From Bacillota bacterium (GTDB lineage Bacteria; Bacillota; Bacilli; Paenibacillales; Paenibacillaceae): a stretch of 64,000 nucleotides of DNA. Position 1 is the first letter of the stretch. Every line of letters begins with the position of its first letter. Positions 33,142-42,096 of this stretch are shown here, piece by piece. The stretch covers positions 1 through 64,000 of the forward strand of contig JAEWPC010000088.1 in assembly GCA_023460795.1 (NCBI GenBank), given 5' to 3'. Below the pieces are notes generated by a model. The model was not told the origin of the DNA. It did not search any database and worked only from the letters and a program-made list of their open reading frames with translations. The translations under genes and the position numbers were made by a program.

Positions 33142-34752
33142 ATGTTGGGCAAAAGGCTAATATTCGATTATATCGTGATCGGAACGGGACCGTCTGGTTC
33201 GGTAATCGCCAAGACGTTGACGGATGATCGGAAGACCTCGGTCCTTCTCATAGAAGCCGGAGAGAATAACGATAAGGATGAGCCGATCAGGGATTCCCAG
33301 AAAGCGCTGGAGCTGGAAGAGGAATTTTTCCCACAATACTTCTGGCAAGGGGAAGGCGTGCCCCAAGAAGGGGTCGATGACCGTGCGTTCGAATGGACGA
33401 CGGGAAGGCTCTCGGGAGGGGGTTCTTCGATCAACGGAGAGCAATACGTGCGGCCCACGTCCGAGTCAATGGAGGAATGGGAACGATTGCTCGGTCCTGT
33501 ATGGTCGCCTGCCCGCGCAATCCTGCGTTTTAAGAAGCTGGAGAAGTATAACGGCAGAACGAATCATCCGCGCTTCCGCGGATACAGAGGCAGAATCGAT
33601 ATCCGGCAGGCGCCGGCCAATCCTACGGCGATGGCGGAGAAACTCGCGGCGGCGATCGAACAGGCGACCGGATATCCGAAGATTCTCGACTATAACGATC
33701 CTCGGACACCGCTCGGGCCGTTCACGCGCTGGCAGCTCTATCAGAACCCGGACGGAACGAGAGAGAGTTCGTCGACCGCCTTCTTATCGGCGAAAAGGGG
33801 GCGTACGAACCGACGAGGCGACAATAACCGTAAGCTGCGAGTTTTGTATAAGGCAACCGCCCTTCGCATTCTCTTCATCCATAAACGCGCGAACGGAGTA
33901 GAACTGTTGAAGGAAGGCAAGCGAATTCGCGCGTTTGCCAGAAACAAAGTAATCCTATCGGCCGGAATCAATAGCGCGCAGCTGCTCATGCTTTCGGGAA
34001 TCGGACCGGCCAAGGATTTGCGGCAAGCAGGCATTCCCGTCGTGTTCAATAATCCGAACGTAGGCAAACGGCTAAGAAATCATACGCTTAATTTTGCAAC
34101 CTTTACGACGAATCCCGCGGATCGCGCATTGCCTTCCGGCGACCCGAATGCCTTGTATACGGGCGGTGCTTTCTTGCCTGACCCGGCAGGAACCAACCCG
34201 AGCCGGCGAGCGGTTCAACTGATCGGCTTGGCTTCCGAGGGAACGCTGAATCTAGCCATCCTGTTCCTGCGGCCAAGAAGCCGCGGCAGCATTCGACTCC
34301 AGAACAACGATCCGCTGAAGATCCCGCTGGCGGACGAAGGATTCCTCATCGATCCGGAGGATATGGAGTCCGTTAAAAACATATACAGGGTGTATATTAA
34401 GGGGATCGCTGAACGGTTAACGTCCATTGATCCCTCCTATCGGCTCGTATCGCCATCCTTGGACGTTATCGATGACGATTCGCGACTGGAGGATTTCATC
34501 AAGCAAACGTTCGACCATAACCACCATCAACAGGGGTCCCTGCGCATGGCACCGCTACAACGGGGTGGTGTCGTCGATAGGTTGGGAAGCGTACACGGGG
34601 TACATGGGCTCGTGGTGGCGGACGCATCCATTATCCCGTATACGGTCGACGGTAACACTTCGGCTGCGGCTTACCTTATCGGATATACGATTGCCCGGCG
34701 GCTTAAGAGGCGGGTTAGAAGGGCAGTGGCAGAGGAATCATCCATTGAATAG
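33142..34752 (+). CDS. GMC-family FAD oxidoreductase
   Basis: 536-aa flavoprotein of the glucose-methanol-choline family. FAD-binding VIGTGPSGSV at about 12-21 with the acidic EAGE end of strand two, the GRLSGGGSSINGEQYVR flavin motif, and the C-terminal catalytic block HNHHQQGSLRM followed by DGNTSAAAYLIG, which supplies the active-site His and the Asn equivalent. It oxidises an alcohol or sugar; the substrate cannot be told. ATG 33142 follows GGAGGTGAT. No signal peptide. It precedes two DUF1259 genes but a terminator separates them. Confidence 0.88.
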   Translation: MLGKRLIFDYIVIGTGPSGSVIAKTLTDDRKTSVLLIEAGENNDKDEPIRDSQKALELEEEFFPQYFWQGEGVPQEGVDDRAFEWTTGRLSGGGSSINGEQYVRPTSESMEEWERLLGPVWSPARAILRFKKLEKYNGRTNHPRFRGYRGRIDIRQAPANPTAMAEKLAAAIEQATGYPKILDYNDPRTPLGPFTRWQLYQNPDGTRESSSTAFLSAKRGRTNRRGDNNRKLRVLYKATALRILFIHKRANGVELLKEGKRIRAFARNKVILSAGINSAQLLMLSGIGPAKDLRQAGIPVVFNNPNVGKRLRNHTLNFATFTTNPADRALPSGDPNALYTGGAFLPDPAGTNPSRRAVQLIGLASEGTLNLAILFLRPRSRGSIRLQNNDPLKIPLADEGFLIDPEDMESVKNIYRVYIKGIAERLTSIDPSYRLVSPSLDVIDDDSRLEDFIKQTFDHNHHQQGSLRMAPLQRGGVVDRLGSVHGVHGLVVADASIIPYTVDGNTSAAAYLIGYTIARRLKRRVRRAVAEESSIE

Positions 34753-34766
34753 ACGGATCAACAGGG

Positions 34767-34794
34767 AAGAGCCCGTATTTTCGGGCTCTTTTTC
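34767..34794 (+). terminator. Terminator after GMC gene
   Basis: AAGAGCCCG / CGGGCTCTT stem, six-base loop, TTTCT tail. Confidence 0.85.
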
Positions 34795-34883
34795 TATGTA
34801 TAACCATCTATTTTTGCAAGTCGTAGGGACCAGTACAATTCATAGACCAGCCTCGGTCATAGTGTATCCGGAAAGCGATTTAA

Positions 34884-34965
34884 GGGTGAGTTCATTCGAG
34901 CCCGACGAAGATTCATTTCATCAAGGGTGAGTTAGCTCGAGCCCGACGAAGATTCATTTCATCAA
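34884..34965 (+). repeat. 41-bp tandem direct repeat, two copies
   Basis: Copies at 34884-34924 and 34925-34965 match except for one three-base block (CAT versus AGC). They abut directly in the leader of the DUF1259 genes; the last copy runs into the AAGGAGG ribosome site. Confidence 0.9.
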
Positions 34966-34976
34966 GGAGGATTCAT

Positions 34977-35402
34977 ATGGCGGCTAAAGCAAATGTGAAA
35001 GTCAGCCCGCGGTTCCAGAGACTATGCGCTCAATTCGGAAGAATACTGGGTGGCGAATCCGAGATCGAAGCAGGACCGGTTTGTTTTGTCACGCGCATGA
35101 CGAACCTCAGGGAGACGATCCTGGGCAGAAGAACGCAATCGCCTTTGGTTCAGATGCAGATGTTCTCGTTCGAATCACTTGATCAGTCCGGCCGCGCGCT
35201 TTGCCTGGGAGAGACGGCCGTTCATCAGAACCAAGTTAACCGATTGATCTCGAATCTCCGCAGACGCGGGATCCGAGTAACGGCGATTCACAATCACTGG
35301 CTGAAGGAAAATCCCCGCCTGATGTATATGCACTGGGAAGCGATTATGAATCCGATTACGTTCGCTACAAGAACCAAACAATCGATCGCCTTCTTGGGCT
35401 AA
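34977..35402 (+). CDS. DUF1259 (LpqO/LppY-like) protein, copy 1
   Basis: 141-aa protein of the DUF1259 family. The diagnostic end HNHWLKENPRLMYMHWEA is at about 105-122, and RALCLGETAV lies in the middle. No signal peptide or lipobox, unlike mycobacterial LpqO, which is a lipoprotein. Function unknown; the conserved His/Glu residues suggest a metal or small-molecule site. Start follows AAGGAGG. It is a tandem paralogue of the next gene (about half the residues identical) in the same transcript. Confidence 0.88.
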   Translation: MAAKANVKVSPRFQRLCAQFGRILGGESEIEAGPVCFVTRMTNLRETILGRRTQSPLVQMQMFSFESLDQSGRALCLGETAVHQNQVNRLISNLRRRGIRVTAIHNHWLKENPRLMYMHWEAIMNPITFATRTKQSIAFLG

Positions 35403-35426
35403 CGAAAGAAGAGAGGATGATTTCGA

Positions 35427-35843
35427 ATGGCGGTAACCGTAAGCCCGCAATTTAGAAAGCTATGCGATCAATTTAATAAGATCCTAGGCGGGACGGAGCA
35501 CGAGATCACGAAGGGTCCGGTCTGTTTCGTTACTAGGAATAGAGTCATTAGGGCCGCGATACTAGGAAGACGCACCAGATCCCCGTTGGTTCGCTATCAA
35601 TTGTTCTCGTTCGAGTCGCTGGACAGCTCGGGACGGGCGCTCTGCCTCGGGGAGACGGCGCTCTTTCAAAACCAAGTCAACACCTTGCTGACCAACCTCC
35701 GCAAAAACGGGGTTACCGTGACGGCCGTCCACAATCACTGGCTGAACGAGAATCCGCGCCTGATGTATATCCACTGGGAGTCGATCGACAAACCTCTCGA
35801 TTTCGCGAGAAAGGTAAAGCGCTCTATCGCGTTCCTAGGTTAG
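35427..35843 (+). CDS. DUF1259 protein, copy 2
   Basis: 138-aa paralogue of the preceding gene, matching it over the whole length (SPQFRKLCDQFNKILGG versus SPRFQRLCAQFGRILGG; HNHWLNENPRLMYIHWES). The gap is 24 bp with an AGAGGATGA ribosome site. DUF1259 occurs in other species as two domains in one chain, so the pair may form a heterodimer equivalent to that. Function unknown. Confidence 0.88.
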   Translation: MAVTVSPQFRKLCDQFNKILGGTEHEITKGPVCFVTRNRVIRAAILGRRTRSPLVRYQLFSFESLDSSGRALCLGETALFQNQVNTLLTNLRKNGVTVTAVHNHWLNENPRLMYIHWESIDKPLDFARKVKRSIAFLG

Positions 35844-35906
35844 TATCACGGTACGCGGGTCGGGGTAAGATGGATACGACACAACACTCCAACCGAGCAG
35901 GGGATA

Positions 35907-36587
35907 ATGATGAAGTTCCTGAATCTGGCCTGCGTACTCGTTATCGGATTCTTCCTTCTCTTTATTATCGTAAAGATCGTGGGGAGAAAGATCATTACCC
36001 AGGTGACGCCTTTCACCTTCATTACCGCTATCGTCATCGGGGAGATCCTAGGGAATGCCCTGTACGACCCCGGGGTCAAGATGTACGAAATCGTTTTTTC
36101 GATGCTCTTGTGGGGCTTTCTCTTGCTCGTCGTCGAATATATCGCCCAGAAATCGCTACGATTCCGGGGCCTTGTCGAAGGAAAACCGGTCGCGCTGATC
36201 AAGAACGGGGTTCTCGATCGGGAGGCGTTGAAGAAGAATCGTCTAAACCTGAATCAATTGCAAAGCATGCTCCGTCAAAGCGAGACGTTCTCGATCAGGG
36301 AAGTCGCCTACTGTTATCTAGAGACGAACGGATCTATTAGCATTCTGAAGAAAGCCAAGTATCAGAAGACGACCCAAGAGGATTTCAGCCTGCCGGATAA
36401 GCCTGTTCATGTGCCGGTAACGCTCATTCGGGATGGACAAGTGTTATGGGACGAGGTACGGGATTTGGGTTATGACGAAACATGGTTGAGGAAGCAGCTG
36501 CATGCGCAGAACGTGACGGACGTAAAGAACGTGTTCCTGGCCGAGTGGTTGGATGGAGACGGGATGTTCGTGCAGACGATGCGGTAG
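35907..36587 (+). CDS. DUF421 (YetF-type) membrane protein
   Basis: 226-aa protein of the DUF421/YetF family: three N-terminal helices (about 5-25, 38-55, 60-82) and a cytosolic domain of two alpha/beta subdomains (FRGLVEGKPVALIKNGVLDREALKKNRL and PVTLIRDGQVLWDEVRDLGYDETWL). Bacillus members such as YetF are spore- or membrane-associated; the mechanistic role is unknown. ATG 35907 follows GCAGGGG. It may be co-transcribed with the DUF1259 genes (63 bp gap, no terminator seen). Confidence 0.88.
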   Translation: MMKFLNLACVLVIGFFLLFIIVKIVGRKIITQVTPFTFITAIVIGEILGNALYDPGVKMYEIVFSMLLWGFLLLVVEYIAQKSLRFRGLVEGKPVALIKNGVLDREALKKNRLNLNQLQSMLRQSETFSIREVAYCYLETNGSISILKKAKYQKTTQEDFSLPDKPVHVPVTLIRDGQVLWDEVRDLGYDETWLRKQLHAQNVTDVKNVFLAEWLDGDGMFVQTMR

Positions 36588-36638
36588 AGCGGCGTTGAAA
36601 TTCCCATTCTATTCTGGCAAAATAGAGTTAAACTAAGG

Positions 36639-36745
36639 TATGCGTAACTGGCGAAACGTGGAGTACCACGGGGGAGCGCATGCTTCATACGGCCGTTCGC
36701 CTGGGCAGAGGTAAGGGGATATCCCCTTGCCTCTTTCTGCTTTTA
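36639..36745 (+). promoter_or_regulatory. ZTP (pfl) riboswitch with intrinsic terminator
   Basis: The leader of folD contains the two conserved strands of the pfl motif: GTAACTGGCG and GTGG..ACCACGGGGGAGCG in the 5' domain, then GGCCGTTCGCCTGGGCAGAGG in the 3' domain (36691-36711). The expression platform is a terminator, AGAGGTAAGGGG (36707-36718) / CCCCTTGCCTCT (36723-36734) plus a U-rich tail, sharing bases with the 3' aptamer strand. ZTP/ZMP signals 10-formyl-THF shortage; binding would favour read-through into folD. Confidence 0.93.
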
Positions 36746-36759
36746 TCAAGGGGAGAAGG

Positions 36760-37623
36760 ATGATGGTCATGGAATCGAAAGCTCTGATTTTAGACGGAAA
36801 TCAGGTCGCGACGGAGATCAAGGAGCGGTTAGCGGGGCGCGTGGAGAGGCTTGCCGCGCAAGGGGTCATACCTTGCCTGGCGACGATCTTGGTCGGCGAT
36901 GACCCGGCGTCGGCTACCTATGTTCGGATGAAGGGGAACGCCTGCAAGCGGCTCGGCATCCGATCCATACGCGTGGATTTGCCCAGCGTGACGACGACGG
37001 AGCAATTGATCTCGGAGATACGGCGATTGAACGAAGATCAGGAGGTTCACGGCATCCTGTTGCAGCATCCGGTCCCCCGCCACATCGATGAGCGCGCCGC
37101 ATTCGACGCTATCTCGATAGACAAGGACGTAGACGGCGTTACGACGCAAGGCTTCGCGCAGAACGCGTTCGGCTTCGCCGCGTTCCCGTCCTGTACGCCG
37201 GCCGCCATTATGGCTATCGTGGACTACTACAAGCTGCCCGTTGCAGGCAAACATGCGGTTGTTATCGGCAGAAGCCCGATTCTCGGCAAACCCGTATCCG
37301 CCATGCTGCTGAACGAAGACGCGACGGTGACGACAAGCCATTCCAAGACGGTAGGCTTGGAGCATCACGTTAGATCGGCGGATATCGTCGTCGCCGCGGT
37401 CGGCAAGCCCAAGTTCGTACAAGGCGATTGGATCAAGCCTGGCGCCGTCGTATTGGATGCCGGATATAACCCGGGCAACGTCGGGGACGTGGACTATGAG
37501 GCTTGTCTGCCGTATGCCTCCGCCATTACTCCCGTTCCCGCCGGGGTGGGTCCGGTGACGATCGCCACGCTGTTGAAGCATACGGTCGATGCCGCGGAGA
37601 GAAGTCAATACGAAGTCAAATAA
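36760..37623 (+). CDS. folD: Methylene-THF dehydrogenase/cyclohydrolase, divergent FolD
   Basis: 287-aa bifunctional enzyme interconverting methylene-THF and formyl-THF with NADP. Catalytic residues are conserved: K58 (YVRMK), Q102 (LLQHPVP) and D125 (DKDVDG). The dinucleotide motif reads GRSPILGKPV instead of the usual GRSxIVGxP, and the region after DVDG (VTTQGFAQ) differs from the FHPxNxG of most Bacillota. Start is ATG 36760 (others in frame at 36763 and 36769) after AAGGGGAGAAGG. Controlled by the ZTP riboswitch directly upstream, which supports the one-carbon assignment. Confidence 0.93.
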   Translation: MMVMESKALILDGNQVATEIKERLAGRVERLAAQGVIPCLATILVGDDPASATYVRMKGNACKRLGIRSIRVDLPSVTTTEQLISEIRRLNEDQEVHGILLQHPVPRHIDERAAFDAISIDKDVDGVTTQGFAQNAFGFAAFPSCTPAAIMAIVDYYKLPVAGKHAVVIGRSPILGKPVSAMLLNEDATVTTSHSKTVGLEHHVRSADIVVAAVGKPKFVQGDWIKPGAVVLDAGYNPGNVGDVDYEACLPYASAITPVPAGVGPVTIATLLKHTVDAAERSQYEVK

Positions 37624-37626
37624 GCG

Positions 37627-37648
37627 AAGGCACCTCCGGGTGCCTTTC
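37627..37648 (+). terminator. Terminator after folD
   Basis: AAGGCACC / GGTGCCTT stem with a four-base loop, convergent with the EamA gene. Confidence 0.75.
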
Positions 37649-37649
37649 G

Positions 37650-38540
37650 TCATTCGCGGGCGGTTACGGGAGTAACGGGTGTATCGCTGCTCCCCGCTTG
37701 CCCCCGCCAGTTTACCAGGAAGACTCCCGCGCAGATGAGAGCCCCGCCAAACCCGACGTATCCCGTGACTTGTTCCCCGAGCAATAACCAACTGGACAAT
37801 ACGCCGAACAGAGGGGCCAGGAACAGGAACGAGCTCGTTGTCCCAGGATCGCCATGCCGGAGCAAATAGTACCAAGCGGAGAACTGAATGATCGAACAGA
37901 ATAAGACAAGGAAGAGCAAGACGCCGACGGACGTCGCCGTCACGATGAACCGCGGACGCTCGGAGATTCCGCTTAATACGAGCAACCCTACTCCGCCTGC
38001 TAGCATTTGATACGCGGTAAGCACCTCCATCGAGAAGGCATGACCCCATTGCTTCACGAGCAGCGTGGCGAATGCGAAGCAGAGGGCCCCCGCGACGGCG
38101 ATATAAGTACCCGGCCCGAGGTCGAGATGGGAGCCGAACGTGACGAAGACGCCAACGAAGCCGACGCCGACCCCCGCCCACACGCGGGCACGATAGGAGG
38201 CACCGGTTATCGTCGTCCCGAGTATGATAACCAGCAGCGGGTTCATGAACGTCAGGATGGCGGATTCTCCGGAAGTAATCCATCGCATGCTGTAGTAGAC
38301 GCAGCCCATGACTCCTGCGGATTGCAGCAAGCCGATGATCGAGACTTGCAGCCACTGCTTGCCGCGGGGGAGCGGTTTGCCGATGACGAGGAGCGCAAGC
38401 AAGCCGCCCGCGAGTACATAACGGACCCCCATGAGCAGGAAGGGCGGCGCATAATCGAGACCGATCCTGCCGATCGGGAAGGCAACTCCCATGATGAACG
38501 TCGTGAGCAGGATGAGGCCGATAGATTTGGATTTGCTCAT
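37650..38540 (-). CDS. EamA/DMT-superfamily transporter
   Basis: 296-aa drug/metabolite transporter with ten helices in two EamA repeats (about 8-140 and 150-285). The end-of-repeat PLLVIILG and PLFGVLSSWLLLGE motifs are clear. Probably exports amino acids or related metabolites (RhaT/YdcZ group); cargo unknown. The start lies five bases after the SDR stop and lacks its own strong ribosome site, so it is likely translated by coupling in an SDR-EamA operon. Confidence 0.88.
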   Translation of the reverse strand: MSKSKSIGLILLTTFIMGVAFPIGRIGLDYAPPFLLMGVRYVLAGGLLALLVIGKPLPRGKQWLQVSIIGLLQSAGVMGCVYYSMRWITSGESAILTFMNPLLVIILGTTITGASYRARVWAGVGVGFVGVFVTFGSHLDLGPGTYIAVAGALCFAFATLLVKQWGHAFSMEVLTAYQMLAGGVGLLVLSGISERPRFIVTATSVGVLLFLVLFCSIIQFSAWYYLLRHGDPGTTSSFLFLAPLFGVLSSWLLLGEQVTGYVGFGGALICAGVFLVNWRGQAGSSDTPVTPVTARE

Positions 38541-38545
38541 GGCGA

Positions 38546-39286
38546 TTACAGCGTTTGGCCGCTGTCTACGGTAATGAGCTGTCCGGTCATCGCTTCCTGC
38601 TCAAGCGCGGCGCGGATCATAGAGGCGATATCCTCGGGGGTCGAGATCGCCTGCAACAGCAGGCTGGGCGCAAGACGGTTCATCGCGTCTTCTCTTCCTG
38701 CCCACCATCGGGTCGCGACCGCTCCCGGAACGATGCAGTTGACGCGAATATCGGGCGCTAGCGCGCGGGCTAACGACTTCGTCAGCCCATGAACGGCTGC
38801 CTTGGATACGGCGTAGGGAAGCGAGGAGCCAAGTCCGGTCTGCCCCGCGATGCTGCCGACGTTCACGATCGCGCCTTGCTTGCCTCGTTTCATGTAAGGC
38901 GCGACGGCTCGCGCGCAATAGAACATACCTTTCACGTTCACGTCGAACAACTCATCCCAGACCTCGCCATCGGCCGACTCCAAGTCGTCTAACGGAATAT
39001 GCTTGGTGATGGAGGCGTTGTTGACGAGCGCGTCCACGGTTCCGAACCGCCGCGCGATCGCCTCGACCATCGCTCTGACTTCTTCGTCGCGGGATACGTC
39101 GGCTTGCAGGGCGACAGCCGTTCCCCCTACTAGGCTAATTCGTCTAACCGTATCCTCCGCCTCGTCTCGGGAACGCGAATAGTTCACGATGACGGTCGCC
39201 CCACGCTCAGCCAGCGCAAGGCTAGTCGCTCTGCCGATTCCCGTGCCTCCGCCAGTTACGATCGCCACTTTATGGTTCAGGTCCAT
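38546..39286 (-). CDS. SDR-family oxidoreductase (FabG-like)
   Basis: 246-aa classical short-chain dehydrogenase. TGGGTGIG at 11-18 binds cofactor, NNAS at about 88-91, catalytic S near 142 and YAVSK about 13 residues later. N37-Y-S-R after strand two suggests NADP preference. The variant NNAS and a C-terminal TVDSGQTL fit the FabG-like group, but with a dedicated fab cluster absent here it is more likely a specialised reductase. First gene of an operon with the exporter, divergent from a LysR regulator. Confidence 0.88.
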   Translation of the reverse strand: MDLNHKVAIVTGGGTGIGRATSLALAERGATVIVNYSRSRDEAEDTVRRISLVGGTAVALQADVSRDEEVRAMVEAIARRFGTVDALVNNASITKHIPLDDLESADGEVWDELFDVNVKGMFYCARAVAPYMKRGKQGAIVNVGSIAGQTGLGSSLPYAVSKAAVHGLTKSLARALAPDIRVNCIVPGAVATRWWAGREDAMNRLAPSLLLQAISTPEDIASMIRAALEQEAMTGQLITVDSGQTL

Positions 39287-39403
39287 CCTTTTCCACTCCC
39301 ATTCTCTCTATTGGTTCCATTGTACTCGGGCGGCTTATATTTGTATAATTGAACTAAATGAATCGATCGATCAATAAATTTGAACACAGGGGCGAATACG
39401 AGT

Positions 39404-40285
39404 ATGGATTTCAAAACCTTAAAATCGTTCCAAGCCATCGTGAAATACGGAAGCTTCAATCGCGCGGCCCAGGAGATGAACTACGTGCAGTCCACGGTCA
39501 CGATGCAAATGCAGAAGCTTGAGGCGGAGCTGGGCGTTCAGCTGCTGGAGAGGGGCAAGGAAGTCGCTCTGACGGAAGCCGGCCGGTTATTCTACGAGGA
39601 GAGTCTGCAGCTGATCAAGCGGATGGAGCACCTTCAATCCAGCCTTTCGAACTTGAAATTGGGCGAAAGCGGCCACGTTCGAATCGGAGTGACGGAACCG
39701 ACGGCGAGCTACCGGCTGCCCGTCATCTTGAAGCGGTTCATGTCCCGCCATCCGAACATCCGGATTTCCGTGGACATCGCGAGCACCAAGCCTCTGAGCG
39801 AAAGCATTCTCAAGGGAGATCTAGATTTTGCGCTATGTACGGCTCCAAGCATCGGATCCGACCTTTACTTCGAGCCGTTATTCCAGGAAGAATTCATGGT
39901 AATTATGCCGGAGGATCATCCGCTCGCGTCCCAAGAGGTCATAGAACCGGAGGATTTGCGAGAGCATCGTCTGCTCATCACGTCGGCGACGTGTCCATAC
40001 CGGAGGAAACTCGAGTTGGTGCTGCAGGAACGCGGAGGCGAGACGATCGATACCATGGAAATCGGGAGCATGTCGGCGTTAAAGTTCTACGTGGAGCACG
40101 GACTCGGAATCGCGCTTGTCCCTAGCATCCTATCGGAAGCACTGGCGCATGGAACGGTGGCAAGACCGGTCAGCGACAGTCTCATTGCCATGACTTCCGG
40201 CATCCTATGCAAGGAGTCGGCCTATCCTTTGCAGCATGCCGCGCTCAAGCTCTATCGGTTCCTCAAGCAGGAGTTGGTTAATTGA
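39404..40285 (+). CDS. LysR-family transcriptional regulator
   Basis: 293-aa LysR protein: winged HTH at about 1-60 (MDFKTLKSFQAIVKYGSFNRAA) and a periplasmic-binding-like effector domain from about 90. ATG 39404 lies 11 bases after AGGGG. The gene is divergent from the SDR-EamA operon over 117 bp, which contains a perfect ATCGATCGAT palindrome (39362-39371); by family habit it should activate that operon in response to a small effector. Effector unknown. Confidence 0.9.
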   Translation: MDFKTLKSFQAIVKYGSFNRAAQEMNYVQSTVTMQMQKLEAELGVQLLERGKEVALTEAGRLFYEESLQLIKRMEHLQSSLSNLKLGESGHVRIGVTEPTASYRLPVILKRFMSRHPNIRISVDIASTKPLSESILKGDLDFALCTAPSIGSDLYFEPLFQEEFMVIMPEDHPLASQEVIEPEDLREHRLLITSATCPYRRKLELVLQERGGETIDTMEIGSMSALKFYVEHGLGIALVPSILSEALAHGTVARPVSDSLIAMTSGILCKESAYPLQHAALKLYRFLKQELVN

Positions 40286-40396
40286 CCTGTTGACCTGTAA
40301 CTTACGGGTTATAAATAGAATATATCTACCTTATAATTAGGTTATATCTCAATCCATGCGCATTAAGTGATATACTAGATCATATTGAACGGGAAA

Positions 40397-40424
40397 AGGT
40401 GCGAGACGAAAGCACCTGTTTTGT
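40397..40424 (+). terminator. Short hairpin upstream of mqo
   Basis: AGGTGC (40397-40402) / GCACCT (40412-40417) followed by GTTTTGTT. It may end LysR transcription or act as a weak attenuator in the mqo leader. Confidence 0.4.
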
Positions 40425-40482
40425 TATGCAGACAGGAGCGCCCATGCCTTTTCTACCAAATAAAGCAGTAAGGAAGGTAGCC

Positions 40483-41988
40483 ATGAGCGATAGAGAACGC
40501 AATACGGACGTTATCCTGATCGGCGCGGGCATCATGAGCGCGACGTTAGGATCGTTGCTGAAGGAGTTAGTGCCGGACTGGACGATAACGGTGTTCGAGC
40601 GGCGCGCGACTGCAGGCGAGGAAAGCTCCAACGAATGGAATAACGCGGGTACGGGTCACTCTTCTCTGTGCGAGCTGAACTACACCACGCCAAAACCGGA
40701 CGGATCGATAGATATTAGCAAAGCCGTTAAAGTCAACGAGGAGTACCAGGTGTCTAGACAATTCTGGTCCTATCTCGTTCAAAGCAAGCTCATCCGTAAT
40801 CCGCGGGATTTCATCGTACCGGTGCCTCATATGAGCTTCGTGCAAGGGGAGAAGGACGTCACGTTCCTGCGCAAGCGATTCGAGGCGTTGTCCGCCAATC
40901 CTCTGTTCGAGGGCATGGATTTCACGGACGATCCGGCGAAATTGGCCGAATGGATTCCGTTGATGATGCAAGGTCGCAAAGTAGACGGACCGATCGCGGC
41001 GACGAGAATCGAATCGGGCACGGACGTTAACTTCGGCGCTTTGACGCGCATGCTGTTCGACCATCTGAGCAGCAAGAGCGTCGATATTCAATATAACCGG
41101 AACGTAGACGATATCACACGCGACGCGGACGGCTCTTGGAAGCTGAAAGTGCGCGATGTCGCTACCGGCAACGTGGTGCGCCATAAAGCCAAATTCGTCT
41201 TCATCGGCGGCGGCGGCGGAAGTCTGCATCTCTTGCAGAAGTCCGGCATCCCGGAAGGCAAAGGCATCGGCGGATTCCCGGTCAGCGGACTGTTCATGGT
41301 GTGCAACAATCCTGAAGTCATCGCGCAGCATCGCGCCAAAGTATACGGTCAAGCGCCGGTCGGCGCGCCTCCGATGTCCGTACCGCATCTGGACACGCGG
41401 GTCATCGACAATAAAGAGTCGCTGCTCTTCGGACCTTTCGCCGGCTTCTCGCCGAAGTTCCTGAAGAACGGTTCGATGTTCGACCTGATCACTTCCGTCA
41501 AACCGCATAATCTCGTTACGATGATGGCGGCCGGCGTGAAGAACGTACCGCTCACGACCTACTTGATCAAAGAGGTCATGCAATCGAAAGAGAAGCGCAT
41601 GCAAACGCTGCGCCAATTCGTCCCGAACGCCAGAAGCGAGGATTGGGATCTGCTCGTAGCCGGCCAGCGCGTGCAGATCATCAAGGATACGCCGACCGGC
41701 GGCAAGGGAACGTTGCAATTCGGAACCGAAGTCATCAGCGCGGCCGACGGTTCGATCGCCGCTCTGCTCGGCGCGTCGCCTGGCGCTTCCACGGCCGTAT
41801 CGGTCATGCTGGAAGTGATCAGCAGATGCTTCCCTCAGCATGCGCTGGAATGGGAGCCGAAAATCAAAGAAATGATTCCGTCTTACGGACTGAAGCTGCT
41901 CAACAATCCCGAACTCATCCGACACATTCATACGACGACTGCAAGCACGCTTGGACTTGTCCAAGAACGCGAATTGCAGCACGCCTAA
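40483..41988 (+). CDS. mqo: Malate:quinone oxidoreductase
   Basis: 501-aa FAD-dependent peripheral membrane enzyme oxidising malate to oxaloacetate with electrons passed to menaquinone, a TCA-cycle and respiratory entry point. Evidence: N-terminal VILIGAGIMSATLGSLL, EWNNAGTGHSSLCELNYTP-type substrate region at about 55-75, IGGGGGSLHLLQKSGI, and the C-terminal GASPGASTAVS motif. ATG 40483 after AAGGAAGGT; earlier in-frame starts add a non-homologous tail. Single gene with a -10-like TATACT at 40371-40376 well upstream and a hairpin in the leader. Confidence 0.95.
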   Translation: MSDRERNTDVILIGAGIMSATLGSLLKELVPDWTITVFERRATAGEESSNEWNNAGTGHSSLCELNYTTPKPDGSIDISKAVKVNEEYQVSRQFWSYLVQSKLIRNPRDFIVPVPHMSFVQGEKDVTFLRKRFEALSANPLFEGMDFTDDPAKLAEWIPLMMQGRKVDGPIAATRIESGTDVNFGALTRMLFDHLSSKSVDIQYNRNVDDITRDADGSWKLKVRDVATGNVVRHKAKFVFIGGGGGSLHLLQKSGIPEGKGIGGFPVSGLFMVCNNPEVIAQHRAKVYGQAPVGAPPMSVPHLDTRVIDNKESLLFGPFAGFSPKFLKNGSMFDLITSVKPHNLVTMMAAGVKNVPLTTYLIKEVMQSKEKRMQTLRQFVPNARSEDWDLLVAGQRVQIIKDTPTGGKGTLQFGTEVISAADGSIAALLGASPGASTAVSVMLEVISRCFPQHALEWEPKIKEMIPSYGLKLLNNPELIRHIHTTTASTLGLVQERELQHA

Positions 41989-42046
41989 TAACGGCGGCCT
42001 TCGCCCCTATGCCGGGGGACGGAGGTCGTTTATTTTTGTGCTATAC

Positions 42047-42063
42047 TGTATATACAATATACA
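42047..42063 (+). promoter_or_regulatory. TetR-type operator 1
   Basis: Perfect inverted repeat TGTATAT-ACA-ATATACA just upstream of the TetR gene, overlapping a -10-like TATACT. A related palindrome lies in front of the exporter operon (44611-44623). Confidence 0.6.
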
Positions 42064-42096
42064 TTTACTGCGCTTGAACTCATAATGGAGGAACGA

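Noticed and set aside
36829..38355. 508-codon minus-strand frame spanning folD and the EamA gene
   Set aside because: It crosses the folD terminator and two convergent real genes; the sequence has no recognisable domain.
39362..39371. ATCGATCGAT palindrome as a proven LysR operator
   Set aside because: Short and self-complementary by composition; no T-N11-A match clear enough to call it separately from the intergenic description.
40567..41982. 471-codon open frame antisense to mqo
   Set aside because: Mqo is unmistakable on the plus strand; the antisense product has shadow composition and no start signals.
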